A program made the position numbers and the translations under genes. A model generated the notes under the pieces. The model was not told the DNA's origin. It saw nothing but the letters and a program-made list of their open reading frames with translations, and searched no databases. A stretch of DNA of 64,000 nt from Actinomycetota bacterium (GTDB lineage Bacteria > Actinomycetota > Acidimicrobiia > Acidimicrobiales > Ilumatobacteraceae): assembly GCA_016213625.1 (NCBI GenBank), contig JACQZZ010000013.1, positions 1 through 64,000 on the forward strand, written 5' to 3'. Below are positions 9,329-17,828 of this stretch, piece after piece; position 1 is the stretch's first letter; every line of letters begins with the position of its first letter.

Positions 9329-10275
9329 CGCGCCACCTCCACCTTGATGCGCGGGTCGATGATGCCGTGGAGGATGTCGACGAAGAAGTTGACCACCACG
9401 AAGCCCACCGTCACCACGACCACGGCGCCCTGCAACGCCATGAAGTCGCGGTTGTTGATCGCGTCGATGATGAACCGCCCCAGGCCGGGGAGGGCGAAGA
9501 TGGTCTCGACCAGCACGGTGCCACCGATCATCCGGCCCATCGAGATGCCGGTGAGGGTGATGACACCGATGCTCGAGGGTCGCAACGCATGGCGCACGAC
9601 GATGCGTCGCGTGGAGTTGCCCTTGGCGCGGGCGTACCAGATGAAGTCCTGGTCGAACGTCGCGACCAGGTCGGTGCGCAACACCCGCGAGTAGAGGGCC
9701 ACCTGCTCGAGTGCCAGCGCGATGGCCGGCAGGAGCAGTGACTTCATGCTGGCGAGCGGGTCGTCGCTGAAGTGCACGAACCCCGTGGTGTCGAACCAGC
9801 CGAGCTTCACCGCGAAGGTAGCCATCAGCGTGAGCGCGACCAGATAGCCGGGTGTGGCGAGCATCGCCAACTGCAACCCGGAGAGCGCTCGGTCGAGCCA
9901 CGACCCGGGTTTCAGCGCGCCGAAGATGGCCATGGGCACGGCCAGCAGCAGCGCGATGAACTGTGACATCAGTACCAGTTGCACGGTGACGCCGATGCGT
10001 TGCGACAGCGCTTCGGTGACCGGTTGCCCGGTGCGATACGACACGCCGAGGTCGCCCTGCACCGCGTCGGCCACCCACCGGGCGTACCGCACGGGGAGTG
10101 GGTCGTCGAGGTTCAGTTCCTGCCGGGCGGCTTCACGATCGGCTTCGGACACGTTGGGTCCGAGCACCGAGGTGACGATGTCGCCCGGCAGGAGGCTGAC
10201 CAGACAGAAGGACGCGAATGTGACGGCGAACAACACCGCCACGAGGCGCAACAACCGTGCGGCGAGTGACCTCAC
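9325..10275 (-). CDS. Dipeptide/oligopeptide ABC transporter permease (DppB/OppB type)
   Basis: A 316-residue membrane protein with the DppB pattern: an N-terminal helix, the external segment LPGDIVTSVLGPNVSEADRE, then DLGVSYRTGQPVTEALSQRI, and five further helices. The ATPase-contact loop WYARAKGNSTRRIVVRHALR is near residues 215-235. The GTG start at 10275 overlaps the stop of the binding-protein gene (GTGA), and its own stop overlaps the DppC-type start (ATGA), so the three genes are tightly coupled. It forms the inner-membrane channel with the DppC-type partner. Confidence 0.9.
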   Translation of the reverse strand: MRSLAARLLRLVAVLFAVTFASFCLVSLLPGDIVTSVLGPNVSEADREAARQELNLDDPLPVRYARWVADAVQGDLGVSYRTGQPVTEALSQRIGVTVQLVLMSQFIALLLAVPMAIFGALKPGSWLDRALSGLQLAMLATPGYLVALTLMATFAVKLGWFDTTGFVHFSDDPLASMKSLLLPAIALALEQVALYSRVLRTDLVATFDQDFIWYARAKGNSTRRIVVRHALRPSSIGVITLTGISMGRMIGGTVLVETIFALPGLGRFIIDAINNRDFMALQGAVVVVTVGFVVVNFFVDILHGIIDPRIKVEVAR

Positions 10276-11954
10276 TGCGCCAGCCACACGTCCTTGAGGA
10301 AGAACAGCGGGCCGCTGATGGGTTCGCCAGGAGTGCCGTCGGGCAGGTCGAAGTCGGGCATTCCCTGCACGTTCGCCTTGGTGATGACACCGAACTGGTT
10401 GGTGCCGGTCCAGATGATGGGGACGTTGTCGCCGAGAATCTGCTGCACGATGGCGTACTGCTCCTTGCGTGCCTCCGGATCGCTGAGCGCGCGGCCTGCG
10501 TCGAGCGCGGCGTCCATCTCGGGCGTGTTGAACCCGCTGAAGTTCTGGCCGGTGTTCGAGTGGAAGTCGACGTAGTCGTTGTCGGGATCGCCCCCGCCGA
10601 CGCCGCCCCACAGCACCACCTGGAAGTCGCCTCCGATGACCGCCGAGATGTTCTCGCCCTGAGCTCGAGACACGATGTTGGCGGTGACGCCGATCTCGGA
10701 CCACATGCTCTGGTAGAGCTCCTGGATGCTGACGATGAACGGATCCTGGTTGCCCGCGAAGTCGAACTCCACCGGACCCTTCTCGGCGACGTACTCGTCG
10801 ATGAGCGCCTTCGCCCCGGCCACGTCGTAGTCGGGGTAGTTGCTCTCGACGTACCAGAACGAACTGTCGGCGTACGGGCCGTGGGTGGGCTGCTTCACTC
10901 CGGTGGCGTCGAGGAAGTCGAACAGGCGGGGGATGTCGACCGACATCGCGAGCGCACGACGAACGCGCACGTCGTCGAGTGGCGCCTTCTTCGTGTTCAG
11001 CATCACCATGTCGCCTTCGCTCGGTGCGCCGATGGTGACGCCGACCTCGCCGGCCTCCTGCAGCGCCTGGTACTCCTGGATGTCCTTGGACGAGCCGGTG
11101 TAGTACACGTCGACGTCGCCGGCGTCCATCGCTGCCTTGCGGGAGGTGGAGTCGGGGATGGGCCGGAACACGACCTCGTCGAGGTACGCGGGGTCCTGCC
11201 AATAGCTGTCGTTGCGGACCACGGTGAGGTGGTCGTCGGGCACCCACTCCTTGAAGGAGAACGGCCCGGTGCCGATGGGGTTGCGGCCGCCGTCGGCCGA
11301 CGCGAGCATCGCCGGTGCCGCCATGTACCCGATCTGCGAACCGATGTTGCCGAGCAGCACGTTCGGGAAGGTGCCCCACGGCTGGCTCATCGTCAGCTCG
11401 AGCGTGACGTCGTCGACGACGTTCATGCTCGCCAGCAGTGCCAGCTGGCTACCGAACTGCGGGCTGTTCTTGTTGGCCTCGAAGTTCAGGCGCACGGCCT
11501 CGGCGTTCAGCGGTGTGCCGTCGTGGAAGGTGACGCCGGGTCGGACCTTGATGGTCCACACGGTGGCGTCGGCGTTGCCCTCGATGCTCTCGGCCAGGTA
11601 GGGCACCACCTTGCCGCTGGCATCGAACGTGGCCAGAGGGTCGAAGATGGCGCGGGCGACGTTGTGGCCGCCGTCGGCCCACGCGTCGACCGTGGGGTTG
11701 TAGCCGCTGGACTCGCCCTGCAGCGCCACGATGAGCGACCCGCCGCTGACGGGCAGCACCTCCGCGTTGGTGGTGGTGGGAGCGTTGGTGAACACCGGCG
11801 GCTCGGTGACCTCGGTGGTGTCGCCGGTACTGACGTCGGGCGGACTGGTGGGCGTGGCCGAGTCGGGATCGTTGCCCCCGCAGGCGGCGACCGTGCCGAT
11901 GAGCAGCGCGATGGCCGCAAGGCGACGGAGAGGACCGTGTGAGCGGATTCTCAT
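10272..11954 (-). CDS. ABC transporter solute-binding lipoprotein, family 5 (peptide type)
   Basis: A 560-residue extracytoplasmic binding protein with a signal peptide (RRLAAIALLIGTVAAC, lipobox Cys at residue 25) followed by an acidic Thr/Pro linker and a family-5 (DppA/OppA-like) solute-binding fold. Recognisable segments include LAESIEGNADATVWTIKVRPGV shortly before the typical FHDGTPLNAEAV motif. The start at 11954 was chosen because AGGGGA ends 6 nt upstream of it, whereas the ATG at 11960 abuts that ribosome-binding site. It captures peptides or related ligands for the two permeases encoded downstream. A copy of the shared palindrome lies 48 nt upstream. Confidence 0.9.
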   Translation of the reverse strand: MRIRSHGPLRRLAAIALLIGTVAACGGNDPDSATPTSPPDVSTGDTTEVTEPPVFTNAPTTTNAEVLPVSGGSLIVALQGESSGYNPTVDAWADGGHNVARAIFDPLATFDASGKVVPYLAESIEGNADATVWTIKVRPGVTFHDGTPLNAEAVRLNFEANKNSPQFGSQLALLASMNVVDDVTLELTMSQPWGTFPNVLLGNIGSQIGYMAAPAMLASADGGRNPIGTGPFSFKEWVPDDHLTVVRNDSYWQDPAYLDEVVFRPIPDSTSRKAAMDAGDVDVYYTGSSKDIQEYQALQEAGEVGVTIGAPSEGDMVMLNTKKAPLDDVRVRRALAMSVDIPRLFDFLDATGVKQPTHGPYADSSFWYVESNYPDYDVAGAKALIDEYVAEKGPVEFDFAGNQDPFIVSIQELYQSMWSEIGVTANIVSRAQGENISAVIGGDFQVVLWGGVGGGDPDNDYVDFHSNTGQNFSGFNTPEMDAALDAGRALSDPEARKEQYAIVQQILGDNVPIIWTGTNQFGVITKANVQGMPDFDLPDGTPGEPISGPLFFLKDVWLAQ

Positions 11955-12001
11955 GTTCATTCCCCTGTTCCTGCCCCGCCCGGCGGAGCGTCTGGTCATT
12001 A

Positions 12002-12016
12002 TTGCACGATGTACAA
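12002..12016. promoter_or_regulatory. Putative TetR operator copy 3, upstream of the peptide importer operon
   Basis: TTGCACGATGTACAA matches the consensus TTGNAC-N3-GTNCAA at all fixed positions. It lies between the 3' end of the serine hydrolase gene (12045) and the start of the binding-protein gene (11954), where a repressor could block the importer promoter. Confidence 0.6.
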
Positions 12017-12044
12017 GACGTGTGGAACGACGCCGCGCACGCGA

Positions 12045-13469
12045 TCAGTCGTCGGTGCGCACGGCGCGCAGGATGATGACGGATCCCTCCATCACCACCA
12101 GTTCGTGGGCGCGCCCCGACTGGTCGAAGGTCACGTGGGTCTCGAACGGTCCGGTCTGGTTGAAGAGCACACCGTCGGTGTCGCAGTAGGCCTCCTGCAC
12201 CCCGAACCGCATGCCGTCGATCGCGTTGTAGAGCGTGCCGTTCTCGACCCACACGCGTAGGAGTGGCATCTCGACACCGCTGACGATGCGGTAGGCGCCC
12301 ACGTATCGCTGCAGTTCGTCGTCGGTCATCACCTTGAGGTGCTTCGGCTCGAGCAGGTAGTCGGGCCAGTCGTACACGGCGGCGATGCCGTTGAGGATCT
12401 CGCGGTACAGGAAGATGCCGGACACGGCGTTGGTGAGCACCACCCCGCCATCACCGGACTCGAGGTACATGTTGGTCTCGCTCTGGTAGCCGTCGTTCGA
12501 GCCACCGTGGTTGATGCGGGCGGTGCTGCCCTCGCCGAGCACACGGAAACCCAGACCGAACGCGCCCTTGTCGTGCCGGGTCATCGCCTCGCGCGCCAAC
12601 GAGGCGCCGAGGATGGCGCCAGGCTCACCCAAATAGGCGCGTCGCGAGGCGAGCAGGAACGTGGCGTAGTCGCGAGCCGTGCTGAACAACCCACCCGCGC
12701 CCATGTCGGCCGACTGCATCCAGCCGCCGGCGCACACCGTGCCGTCGCCGGGGTGTCCGGAGGCGACGTCGGCGTGGAACTGCTGCGGCAGCGGGTGGCG
12801 GAACGTGCTGCGGGTCATGCCGAGCGGCCCGAAGATCATCTCGTCGGCCAGATCGGCGAACGACCGACCGAGTTCGTCCTCGAGCACGCACTGGGCGATG
12901 AGGAATCCGCCACCCGAGTAGCGGTCCACTCCGTCGTACGCCTTGTCGACGAACACGGGTCCCATGGTGGACGGTGGACGGCCTTCGAACAGATCGATCG
13001 TGGTGGGAATCGGTCGACCATCGCGTGGGTACACGCCCCATCCGCCGACGGTGAGGCCGGCGGTGTGGCTGAGCGCCGTGCGCAGCGTGACCGGGTGGTC
13101 GGCGGTGAAGTCGTTGTCGGGTACCTGCCAGCGGCGGAGGTAGCGGTTCACCGGCGTGTCCAGATCCAGCAGGCCTCGCTCCACCTGCTGCAGCACCAGC
13201 ATGGCCGTGACCGGCTTGCTGCACGAGGCCACCATGAACATCGTGTCGGGACCGCACGGCTGGTCGGTGCCCAGCTCGCGCACGCCGAAGCCCTGCACCC
13301 AGTCGAGCTCGCCCCTTCGCATCGCGGCCACGCCTGCGGCCGGACAGCCATGATGTGCCAGCCGTTCCTCCATGGTCCACGTGAGCGGTTGCTCGGCGAT
13401 GCGCACGATGGGGAGGAGCCCGGTGGCCACGGCGTGCTCGCGTGCGAGCGACTCGGCAGGCGTGTTCAT
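12045..13469 (-). CDS. Serine hydrolase, beta-lactamase / D-aminopeptidase-like
   Basis: A 474-residue protein with the class C beta-lactamase-like fold. The SxxK motif is Ser82-Cys-Ser-Lys85; a Tyr motif follows (RYSGGGF) and the third motif is NHGGSNDGY. A C-terminal beta domain (about residues 370-474) resembles the extra domains of D-aminopeptidase/esterase relatives. There is no signal peptide, so it is probably cytoplasmic, which argues against a role in antibiotic resistance and for hydrolysis of imported peptides or esters. The ATG at 13469 is the first codon fitting the conserved N-terminus. It lies between the importer operon and the PLP enzyme gene, with putative operators on both sides. 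Confidence 0.82.
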   Translation of the reverse strand: MNTPAESLAREHAVATGLLPIVRIAEQPLTWTMEERLAHHGCPAAGVAAMRRGELDWVQGFGVRELGTDQPCGPDTMFMVASCSKPVTAMLVLQQVERGLLDLDTPVNRYLRRWQVPDNDFTADHPVTLRTALSHTAGLTVGGWGVYPRDGRPIPTTIDLFEGRPPSTMGPVFVDKAYDGVDRYSGGGFLIAQCVLEDELGRSFADLADEMIFGPLGMTRSTFRHPLPQQFHADVASGHPGDGTVCAGGWMQSADMGAGGLFSTARDYATFLLASRRAYLGEPGAILGASLAREAMTRHDKGAFGLGFRVLGEGSTARINHGGSNDGYQSETNMYLESGDGGVVLTNAVSGIFLYREILNGIAAVYDWPDYLLEPKHLKVMTDDELQRYVGAYRIVSGVEMPLLRVWVENGTLYNAIDGMRFGVQEAYCDTDGVLFNQTGPFETHVTFDQSGRAHELVVMEGSVIILRAVRTDD

Positions 13470-13479
13470 GATGGTACTA

Positions 13480-13494
13480 TTGCACACCGTACAA
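13480..13494. promoter_or_regulatory. Putative TetR operator copy 4 in the serine hydrolase/PLP enzyme divergent promoter
   Basis: TTGCACACCGTACAA matches the consensus TTGNAC-N3-GTNCAA at all fixed positions. It lies 11 nt upstream of the serine hydrolase start (minus strand) and 36 nt upstream of the PLP enzyme start (plus strand), within a 60-bp divergent gap. Confidence 0.6.
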
Positions 13495-13529
13495 GAAGCG
13501 ACGAGCTGGGTGATCGCCCGGAGGCCACG

Positions 13530-14798
13530 ATGAGTTTCGACCTCGACCGCATCCGGGGACACTTCCCCGCCCTGGAGCTGGAACACGCCGGGCGACCCCG
13601 CGTGTACCTCGACAATCCGGCCGGCACGCAGGTGCCCACGCAGGTGCTTGACGCGGTTCGTTGGGCGCTCGTGGAGTGCAACGCCAACATGCACGGCAAC
13701 TTCCACACGTCGCGCGTCGCCACGGATCTGGTGCACCGCGCTCACGAGGCGATGGCCGACATGTACCACGCGGCGTCGCCCGACGAGATCGTGTTCGGGC
13801 CGAACATGACCACCCTCACGTTCATGATGACCCGCGTGCTCGGGCCGCTGTTCGAGCCGGGCGACGAGATCATCACCACGCACATGGAGCACGACGGCAA
13901 CAACACGCCCTGGCGGCGCATGGCGTCCGATCGCGGCCTCGTCGTGAAGACGCTCCCGTTCTCCCGTGACACCTACGACTTCGACCTCGACGAGCTCGCG
14001 TCGCTCATCACTCCTCGGACGCGTTTCGCATCCTTGAACTACGCCAGCAACATCCTCGGCACCATCAACCCCATGCGCGAGATGGTGGCCATGCTCAAGG
14101 CCGCGGGGGTCATCACGTACGTCGACGCGGTGCAGTACGCGCCGCACGGTCCCATCGACGTGCAGGAGTTGGGCTGCGACTTCCTCGTGGCGTCTGCCTA
14201 CAAGTTCTACGGCCCTCATCATGGCATCCTCTACGGCCGCGCCGAGATGCTCGCTCCGCTGCACGCCTACAAGCTGAGTGTCGTGCCCGACCGGGCGCCC
14301 GACAAGTTCGAGACGGGCACGCAATCGCTCGAGGGGCAGTCAGGGGTCCTGGGTGCCATCGAGTACCTGCAGTGGCTCGGCACCGCCATGGGTTCCCAGC
14401 ACCTGCGAACCGATCTGCCGCGCCGAACAGCCGAGATCCATGCAGCGATGACCGCGATGGCCGAGTACGAACACGCGCTCAGCGGCCGCCTCATCGAGGG
14501 CCTCCAGGCCATTCCCGAAGTGCACGTGCACGGCATCACCGACCCGACGTCGTTCGCTCGTCGAGTCCCCACCGTCTCGTTCACGAGAGAAGGGCTCGAC
14601 CCCGCGGCGATGGCCGAGTTCCTCGACCAGCACGGCGTGTACGTGTGGAACGGGCACTCGTACGCGCTGCCGGTCATCGAGTGGTTGGGACTCGCCGACA
14701 AGGGCGGTGTGGTGCGCGTCGGCCCGACGCACTACAACACACTCGACGAGGTCGACGCTGTGGTCGCACTCATCGGCGAGTTCCTCGCTGCACACTGA
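13530..14798 (+). CDS. Class V aminotransferase / cysteine desulfurase-like PLP enzyme
   Basis: A 422-residue fold-type I PLP enzyme. The Schiff-base lysine is Lys225 in SAYKFYGPHHG; the upstream cofactor-binding Asp/Gln pair is in YVDAVQYAPHG (199-202). It begins RIRGHFPALE and RPRVYLDNPAGTQVP, as in the cysteine desulfurase-like subfamily, but the flexible active-site Cys loop of true desulfurases is not evident: the matching region reads ITDPTSFARRVPTVSF. A role in sulfur transfer is therefore unproven, and epimerase or lyase activity is equally possible. The ATG at 13530 has GGAGG upstream. Its neighbours suggest amino-acid or peptide breakdown. Confidence 0.82.
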   Translation: MSFDLDRIRGHFPALELEHAGRPRVYLDNPAGTQVPTQVLDAVRWALVECNANMHGNFHTSRVATDLVHRAHEAMADMYHAASPDEIVFGPNMTTLTFMMTRVLGPLFEPGDEIITTHMEHDGNNTPWRRMASDRGLVVKTLPFSRDTYDFDLDELASLITPRTRFASLNYASNILGTINPMREMVAMLKAAGVITYVDAVQYAPHGPIDVQELGCDFLVASAYKFYGPHHGILYGRAEMLAPLHAYKLSVVPDRAPDKFETGTQSLEGQSGVLGAIEYLQWLGTAMGSQHLRTDLPRRTAEIHAAMTAMAEYEHALSGRLIEGLQAIPEVHVHGITDPTSFARRVPTVSFTREGLDPAAMAEFLDQHGVYVWNGHSYALPVIEWLGLADKGGVVRVGPTHYNTLDEVDAVVALIGEFLAAH

Positions 14799-14799
14799 A

Positions 14800-14879
14800 G
14801 ACGCTCCCTTCACGACACGCTCCCTTCACGACACGCTCCCTTCACGACACGCTCCCTTCACGACACTCTCCCTTCACGA
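14800..14879 (+). repeat. Tandem repeat, five copies of a 16-bp unit
   Basis: Five head-to-tail copies of CACGCTCCCTTCACGA: units start at 14800, 14816, 14832, 14848 and 14864. The first copy differs at one base (G for C) and the last at one base (CT for CG). The array starts 1 nt after the PLP enzyme stop and ends 23 nt before the M1 peptidase start, so it fills the intergenic space and would lie in the peptidase leader. Confidence 0.9.
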
Positions 14880-14902
14880 CACACGCACCGATCGGCGGCA
14901 CC

Positions 14903-17506
14903 ATGGACGCACCTGCGAATCCCCTCGGCCCCTGGCGCATCACCCACGTGGAGATGCGCATCGAACTCCCCGAGGGCGACGACACCGGCCAGCGGGTGGC
15001 GGTGCGTTCGCAGCTGCACATCGAGCCGGTGCGCGGGGCGGCACCCGGACCGCTCGTGCTCGACGGCCGCGGGCTGCAACTCGTCTCGGTCGCGATCGAT
15101 GATCACGAGGTGGCGGCCGACGGCTACACCATCGACGACTCGTCGCTCACCCTGTCGCTGAGTGCCGAACCTCACGTGGTACGCACGGAGGTGACGGCGG
15201 GTATCGGTGGGCCCAACGACCTGGGGTTCACTCGGCGACCCCCCGGCCTCATCAGCACCACCCTCGAACCGCAGGGGTTCCGCCGCATCACGTACTTCCT
15301 CGATCGTCCGGCCAACCGGGCCACGTTCGAGGTCACGCTCGTCGGCTCGAGCGAGCGCTACCCGACGATGCTGTGCAACGGCCACCTGATCGACGCGGGC
15401 TTCCTCCCCGACGGTCGGCAGTGGATGCGCTACGACGACCCCATCACCAAACCCTCGTACCTGTTCGCGATGGTCGCCGGTCCACTCGCCAGCTGGACCC
15501 GGCCGTACATCACCGGGTCCGGTCGAGAGATCACCATCGCCATCGTGGCGCCGCGCGACCAGATCGACGGTGCCGACTTCGGGCTCGACATCATGCAGCG
15601 GGTGCTGCGCTTCGACGAGGCCACCGGTGGTATCGAGCCCGACCTCGACGTGCTCACGTTCGTGGCCCTCCCCGGCTACCCCGACGCGACGGAGTACCAC
15701 GGCCTGATGTTCTTCGAGTCGTCGGTGCTGGTGGTCGACCGGCGTGGCTACGTCGACGACGATCTGCTCCTCATCATCGCCAACATCGCCCACGAGTGGG
15801 GCCATCACGTACGGGGCAACCGGGTCACTGTCACCAGTTGGGGGCAGCTCGCGTTGAAGGAGGGCCTGACGGTCCTCATGGGCCAGAACGACGCGCGTCG
15901 AGAGTTGTTCGGTGGTGTCGGGCGCGTGCTCGACGTGCTCGATCTGCGCCGCCTGCAGTTCCCCGAGGAACTCACCATCGGTGCGCCGGTCGTGCGTGGC
16001 GAGGTGTCCGACCCGAGCTCGCTGTACACCCGCACGACGTACCTGAAGGGTGCCGAGATCTTCGGCATGCTGCGCACGTTGCTCGGCCCCGAGCGGTGGG
16101 CCGAAGTGTTCGCGGCGTTCGTCGAGCGGTTCGACCTCGGCGCCGCCGGTGTCGACGACTTCATCGAGATCGCTCGCGAGTTCGCGCCCCGCCGCGCCGC
16201 CGACATCGATGGCATCGCCCGCTGGTTCGGGCTCGTCGGTCGACCGGCGTTGGTCATCTCCACCGCCACCGAACACGACGCGGTCACGGTCGACATCCGC
16301 CGCACCGACTCGTTGCACGACGATCCGCCGGTCGCGATGCCGGTCGCGCTCGCATTCCGAACCCTCGACGGTGCGCCACTGCCCACGCGGGTCGATGGAG
16401 GCAAGCCCGTCACCGAACACGTGCACGTCCTGCGCGGCCGCGAAGGCCGTGTGTCGCTGCAGGCCGACCAGGCCGTGGTGCTGTCGCCCCTGCGCGGCTA
16501 CTCGGCTCCCGTGGACCTCGCCGTGTCGATGCCGGCCGAGCACCTCGCCAGCCTGATGGTGCACGACGATGATCCGTTCGCACGCTGGTGGGCGGGCGAG
16601 GAACTGATGATCCGAGTGGTTGATGCGCACCGCCGCGGGCGGGAGACCACCGCGCACGGCACGTTCGCGGTCCTGGCCGACGGACTGCAGCGAGTGGCCG
16701 CCACCGAGCAGGACCCGATGCTCCTGGCCCAGTTGCTGGCCGTGCCCGACGAGTTCATGCTCGGCGATCGAGAGCCGCAGATCGACGTCGACGGCGTGGC
16801 TGCGGGCCTCGACCACCTCCGTGTGGAACTGGGCATGGCGTTGCACGACTCGCTGCTCGACGTGCTCGATCGGTTCAGCGGCGACAACGTGGGCGGCGAC
16901 GAACCCAGCGACATCGCCATTCGTTCGCTCGTGGAACCGGTACTGGCCCTGCTGCTGGCCACGGGCAGCGACGCGGCGGCGCAGGCGTCGTTGACGCAAC
17001 TGGCCAGTGCGAACCCCACCCGTGCGGTGCGGGCGCTCACCCAGTTGGCGCACTACGACGAGGTGCCCCTCGACGACCTGTTGGCGGCCACGTACGACCA
17101 GTGGCAGTTCGCGCCGAAACTGGTGGACCGCTGGCTGCGCGCACAGTCGGGCGCGCGGCGCAGCGACACCATCGAACGGGTGGTGGCGTTGGCCCACGGC
17201 CCGCTGTACGACCGCAACGATCGGTCGCGAGTCATGGCCGTGTGGTTCCCGTTCGCCACCCGCAACCGCAGCGTGTTCCACCACCCATCGGGCGCGGGAT
17301 ACCGGGCGTTCGTCGACGAACTCGGGGAGCTGCTGCCGCGCAACGCCGGATTGGCGGTGCGCCTGGTGGGCGACCTGTTGCAGTTCCGCCGCTTCGACGC
17401 GAACCGCCAAGCCCTGCTCCGAGCCGAGTTGGAGCGGATGGTGACGATGCCGGGCATGCCCGACTTCGCCGTGGGCATCGTGCGTGGGCTGTTGGACCGA
17501 CCCTGA
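14903..17506 (+). CDS. M1 family aminopeptidase, PepN-like, with altered GAMEN motif
   Basis: An 867-residue protein matching PepN in length and layout. The N-terminal domain contains EPQGFRRITYFLDRP, typical of bacterial PepN. The catalytic domain has the zinc motif His297-Glu298-Trp-Gly-His301 and the third ligand Glu320 in LALKEGLT; a middle beta domain and a long helical C-terminal domain follow. The exopeptidase GAMEN motif is replaced by Asp-Ala-Thr-Glu-Tyr (about 261-265). The Glu is kept but Gly and Asn are lost, so substrate N-terminus recognition may differ. The start at 14903 follows the tandem repeat; the open frame extends upstream only as translated repeat. It probably releases amino acids from peptides imported by the upstream transporter. 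Confidence 0.88.
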   Translation: MDAPANPLGPWRITHVEMRIELPEGDDTGQRVAVRSQLHIEPVRGAAPGPLVLDGRGLQLVSVAIDDHEVAADGYTIDDSSLTLSLSAEPHVVRTEVTAGIGGPNDLGFTRRPPGLISTTLEPQGFRRITYFLDRPANRATFEVTLVGSSERYPTMLCNGHLIDAGFLPDGRQWMRYDDPITKPSYLFAMVAGPLASWTRPYITGSGREITIAIVAPRDQIDGADFGLDIMQRVLRFDEATGGIEPDLDVLTFVALPGYPDATEYHGLMFFESSVLVVDRRGYVDDDLLLIIANIAHEWGHHVRGNRVTVTSWGQLALKEGLTVLMGQNDARRELFGGVGRVLDVLDLRRLQFPEELTIGAPVVRGEVSDPSSLYTRTTYLKGAEIFGMLRTLLGPERWAEVFAAFVERFDLGAAGVDDFIEIAREFAPRRAADIDGIARWFGLVGRPALVISTATEHDAVTVDIRRTDSLHDDPPVAMPVALAFRTLDGAPLPTRVDGGKPVTEHVHVLRGREGRVSLQADQAVVLSPLRGYSAPVDLAVSMPAEHLASLMVHDDDPFARWWAGEELMIRVVDAHRRGRETTAHGTFAVLADGLQRVAATEQDPMLLAQLLAVPDEFMLGDREPQIDVDGVAAGLDHLRVELGMALHDSLLDVLDRFSGDNVGGDEPSDIAIRSLVEPVLALLLATGSDAAAQASLTQLASANPTRAVRALTQLAHYDEVPLDDLLAATYDQWQFAPKLVDRWLRAQSGARRSDTIERVVALAHGPLYDRNDRSRVMAVWFPFATRNRSVFHHPSGAGYRAFVDELGELLPRNAGLAVRLVGDLLQFRRFDANRQALLRAELERMVTMPGMPDFAVGIVRGLLDRP

Positions 17507-17519
17507 CACGGGACGGCAC

Positions 17520-17593
17520 TGGTTCCGGGGAGAGGGCTCGAACCCCTATAAGCGGCACCAAAAACCGCTGTCCTACCATTGAACGACCCCGGA
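17520..17593 (-). tRNA. tRNA-Gln (anticodon TTG)
   Basis: On the minus strand the 71-nt cloverleaf begins TCCGGGG at 17593 and closes with CCCCGGA, discriminator A and an encoded CCA (17522-17520). The anticodon arm is GCGGT/GCCGC around the loop TTTTGGT, giving anticodon TTG (reads CAA/CAG). The T-arm has GGTTCGAGCC. The 3' end is 14 nt from the M1 peptidase stop. Confidence 0.95.
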
Positions 17594-17608
17594 GAGATCG
17601 GTGCCGAG

Positions 17609-17667
17609 GCTAGCGGCAGGGCCGGTTTCGTCGCGCGGGTTTCGGACAGGGGGTCGGTGCCGCTAGC
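17609..17667. promoter_or_regulatory. Inverted repeat in the bS22 leader
   Basis: GCTAGCGGCA (17609-17618) and its exact complement TGCCGCTAGC (17658-17667) could pair across a 39-nt loop just upstream of the bS22 gene start (17680). TCGGTGCCG also occurs twice in direct orientation (17598-17606 and 17654-17662). The 3' arm ends 12 nt before the ATG, so folding could affect ribosome access. Confidence 0.4.
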
Positions 17668-17679
17668 GTTCCACGAGCT

Positions 17680-17781
17680 ATGGGTTCATTGATCAAGAAG
17701 CGCCGTAAGCGCATGCGCAAGAAGAAGCACAAGAAGATGCTCCGCCGTACGCGGCACGCGCGCCAGCGCGGCAAGAAGTAA
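17680..17781 (+). CDS. 30S ribosomal protein bS22 (AURKAIP1/COX24 domain)
   Basis: A 33-residue, strongly basic protein beginning MGSLIKKRRKRMRKKKHKK and ending RQRGKK. This is the signature of the very small actinobacterial AURKAIP1/COX24-domain protein, identified as bS22 in mycobacterial ribosomes, where it sits in the small subunit near the decoding region. It is a free-standing gene between tRNA-Gln and ispE. Very short genes of this kind are often missed. An inverted repeat lies in its leader. Confidence 0.93.
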   Translation: MGSLIKKRRKRMRKKKHKKMLRRTRHARQRGKK

Positions 17782-17828
17782 CGCTGCTCCTCTTCACAAC
17801 CTGACGATCTGTCACCGACCGCCCGCGT

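Noticed and set aside
12045-13469. Serine hydrolase read as a beta-lactamase resistance gene
   Set aside because: No signal peptide, Tyr motif YSG rather than YxN, and a peptide-catabolism neighbourhood; an antibiotic-resistance role is not supported.
14800-14879. Possible CRISPR array
   Set aside because: The units are contiguous 16-mers without spacers and no cas genes are present; it is a simple tandem repeat.
14858-17509. Long minus-strand open frame (about 883 codons) opposite the M1 peptidase gene
   Set aside because: Antisense shadow of a well-supported peptidase gene with catalytic motifs; its translation shows no domain.
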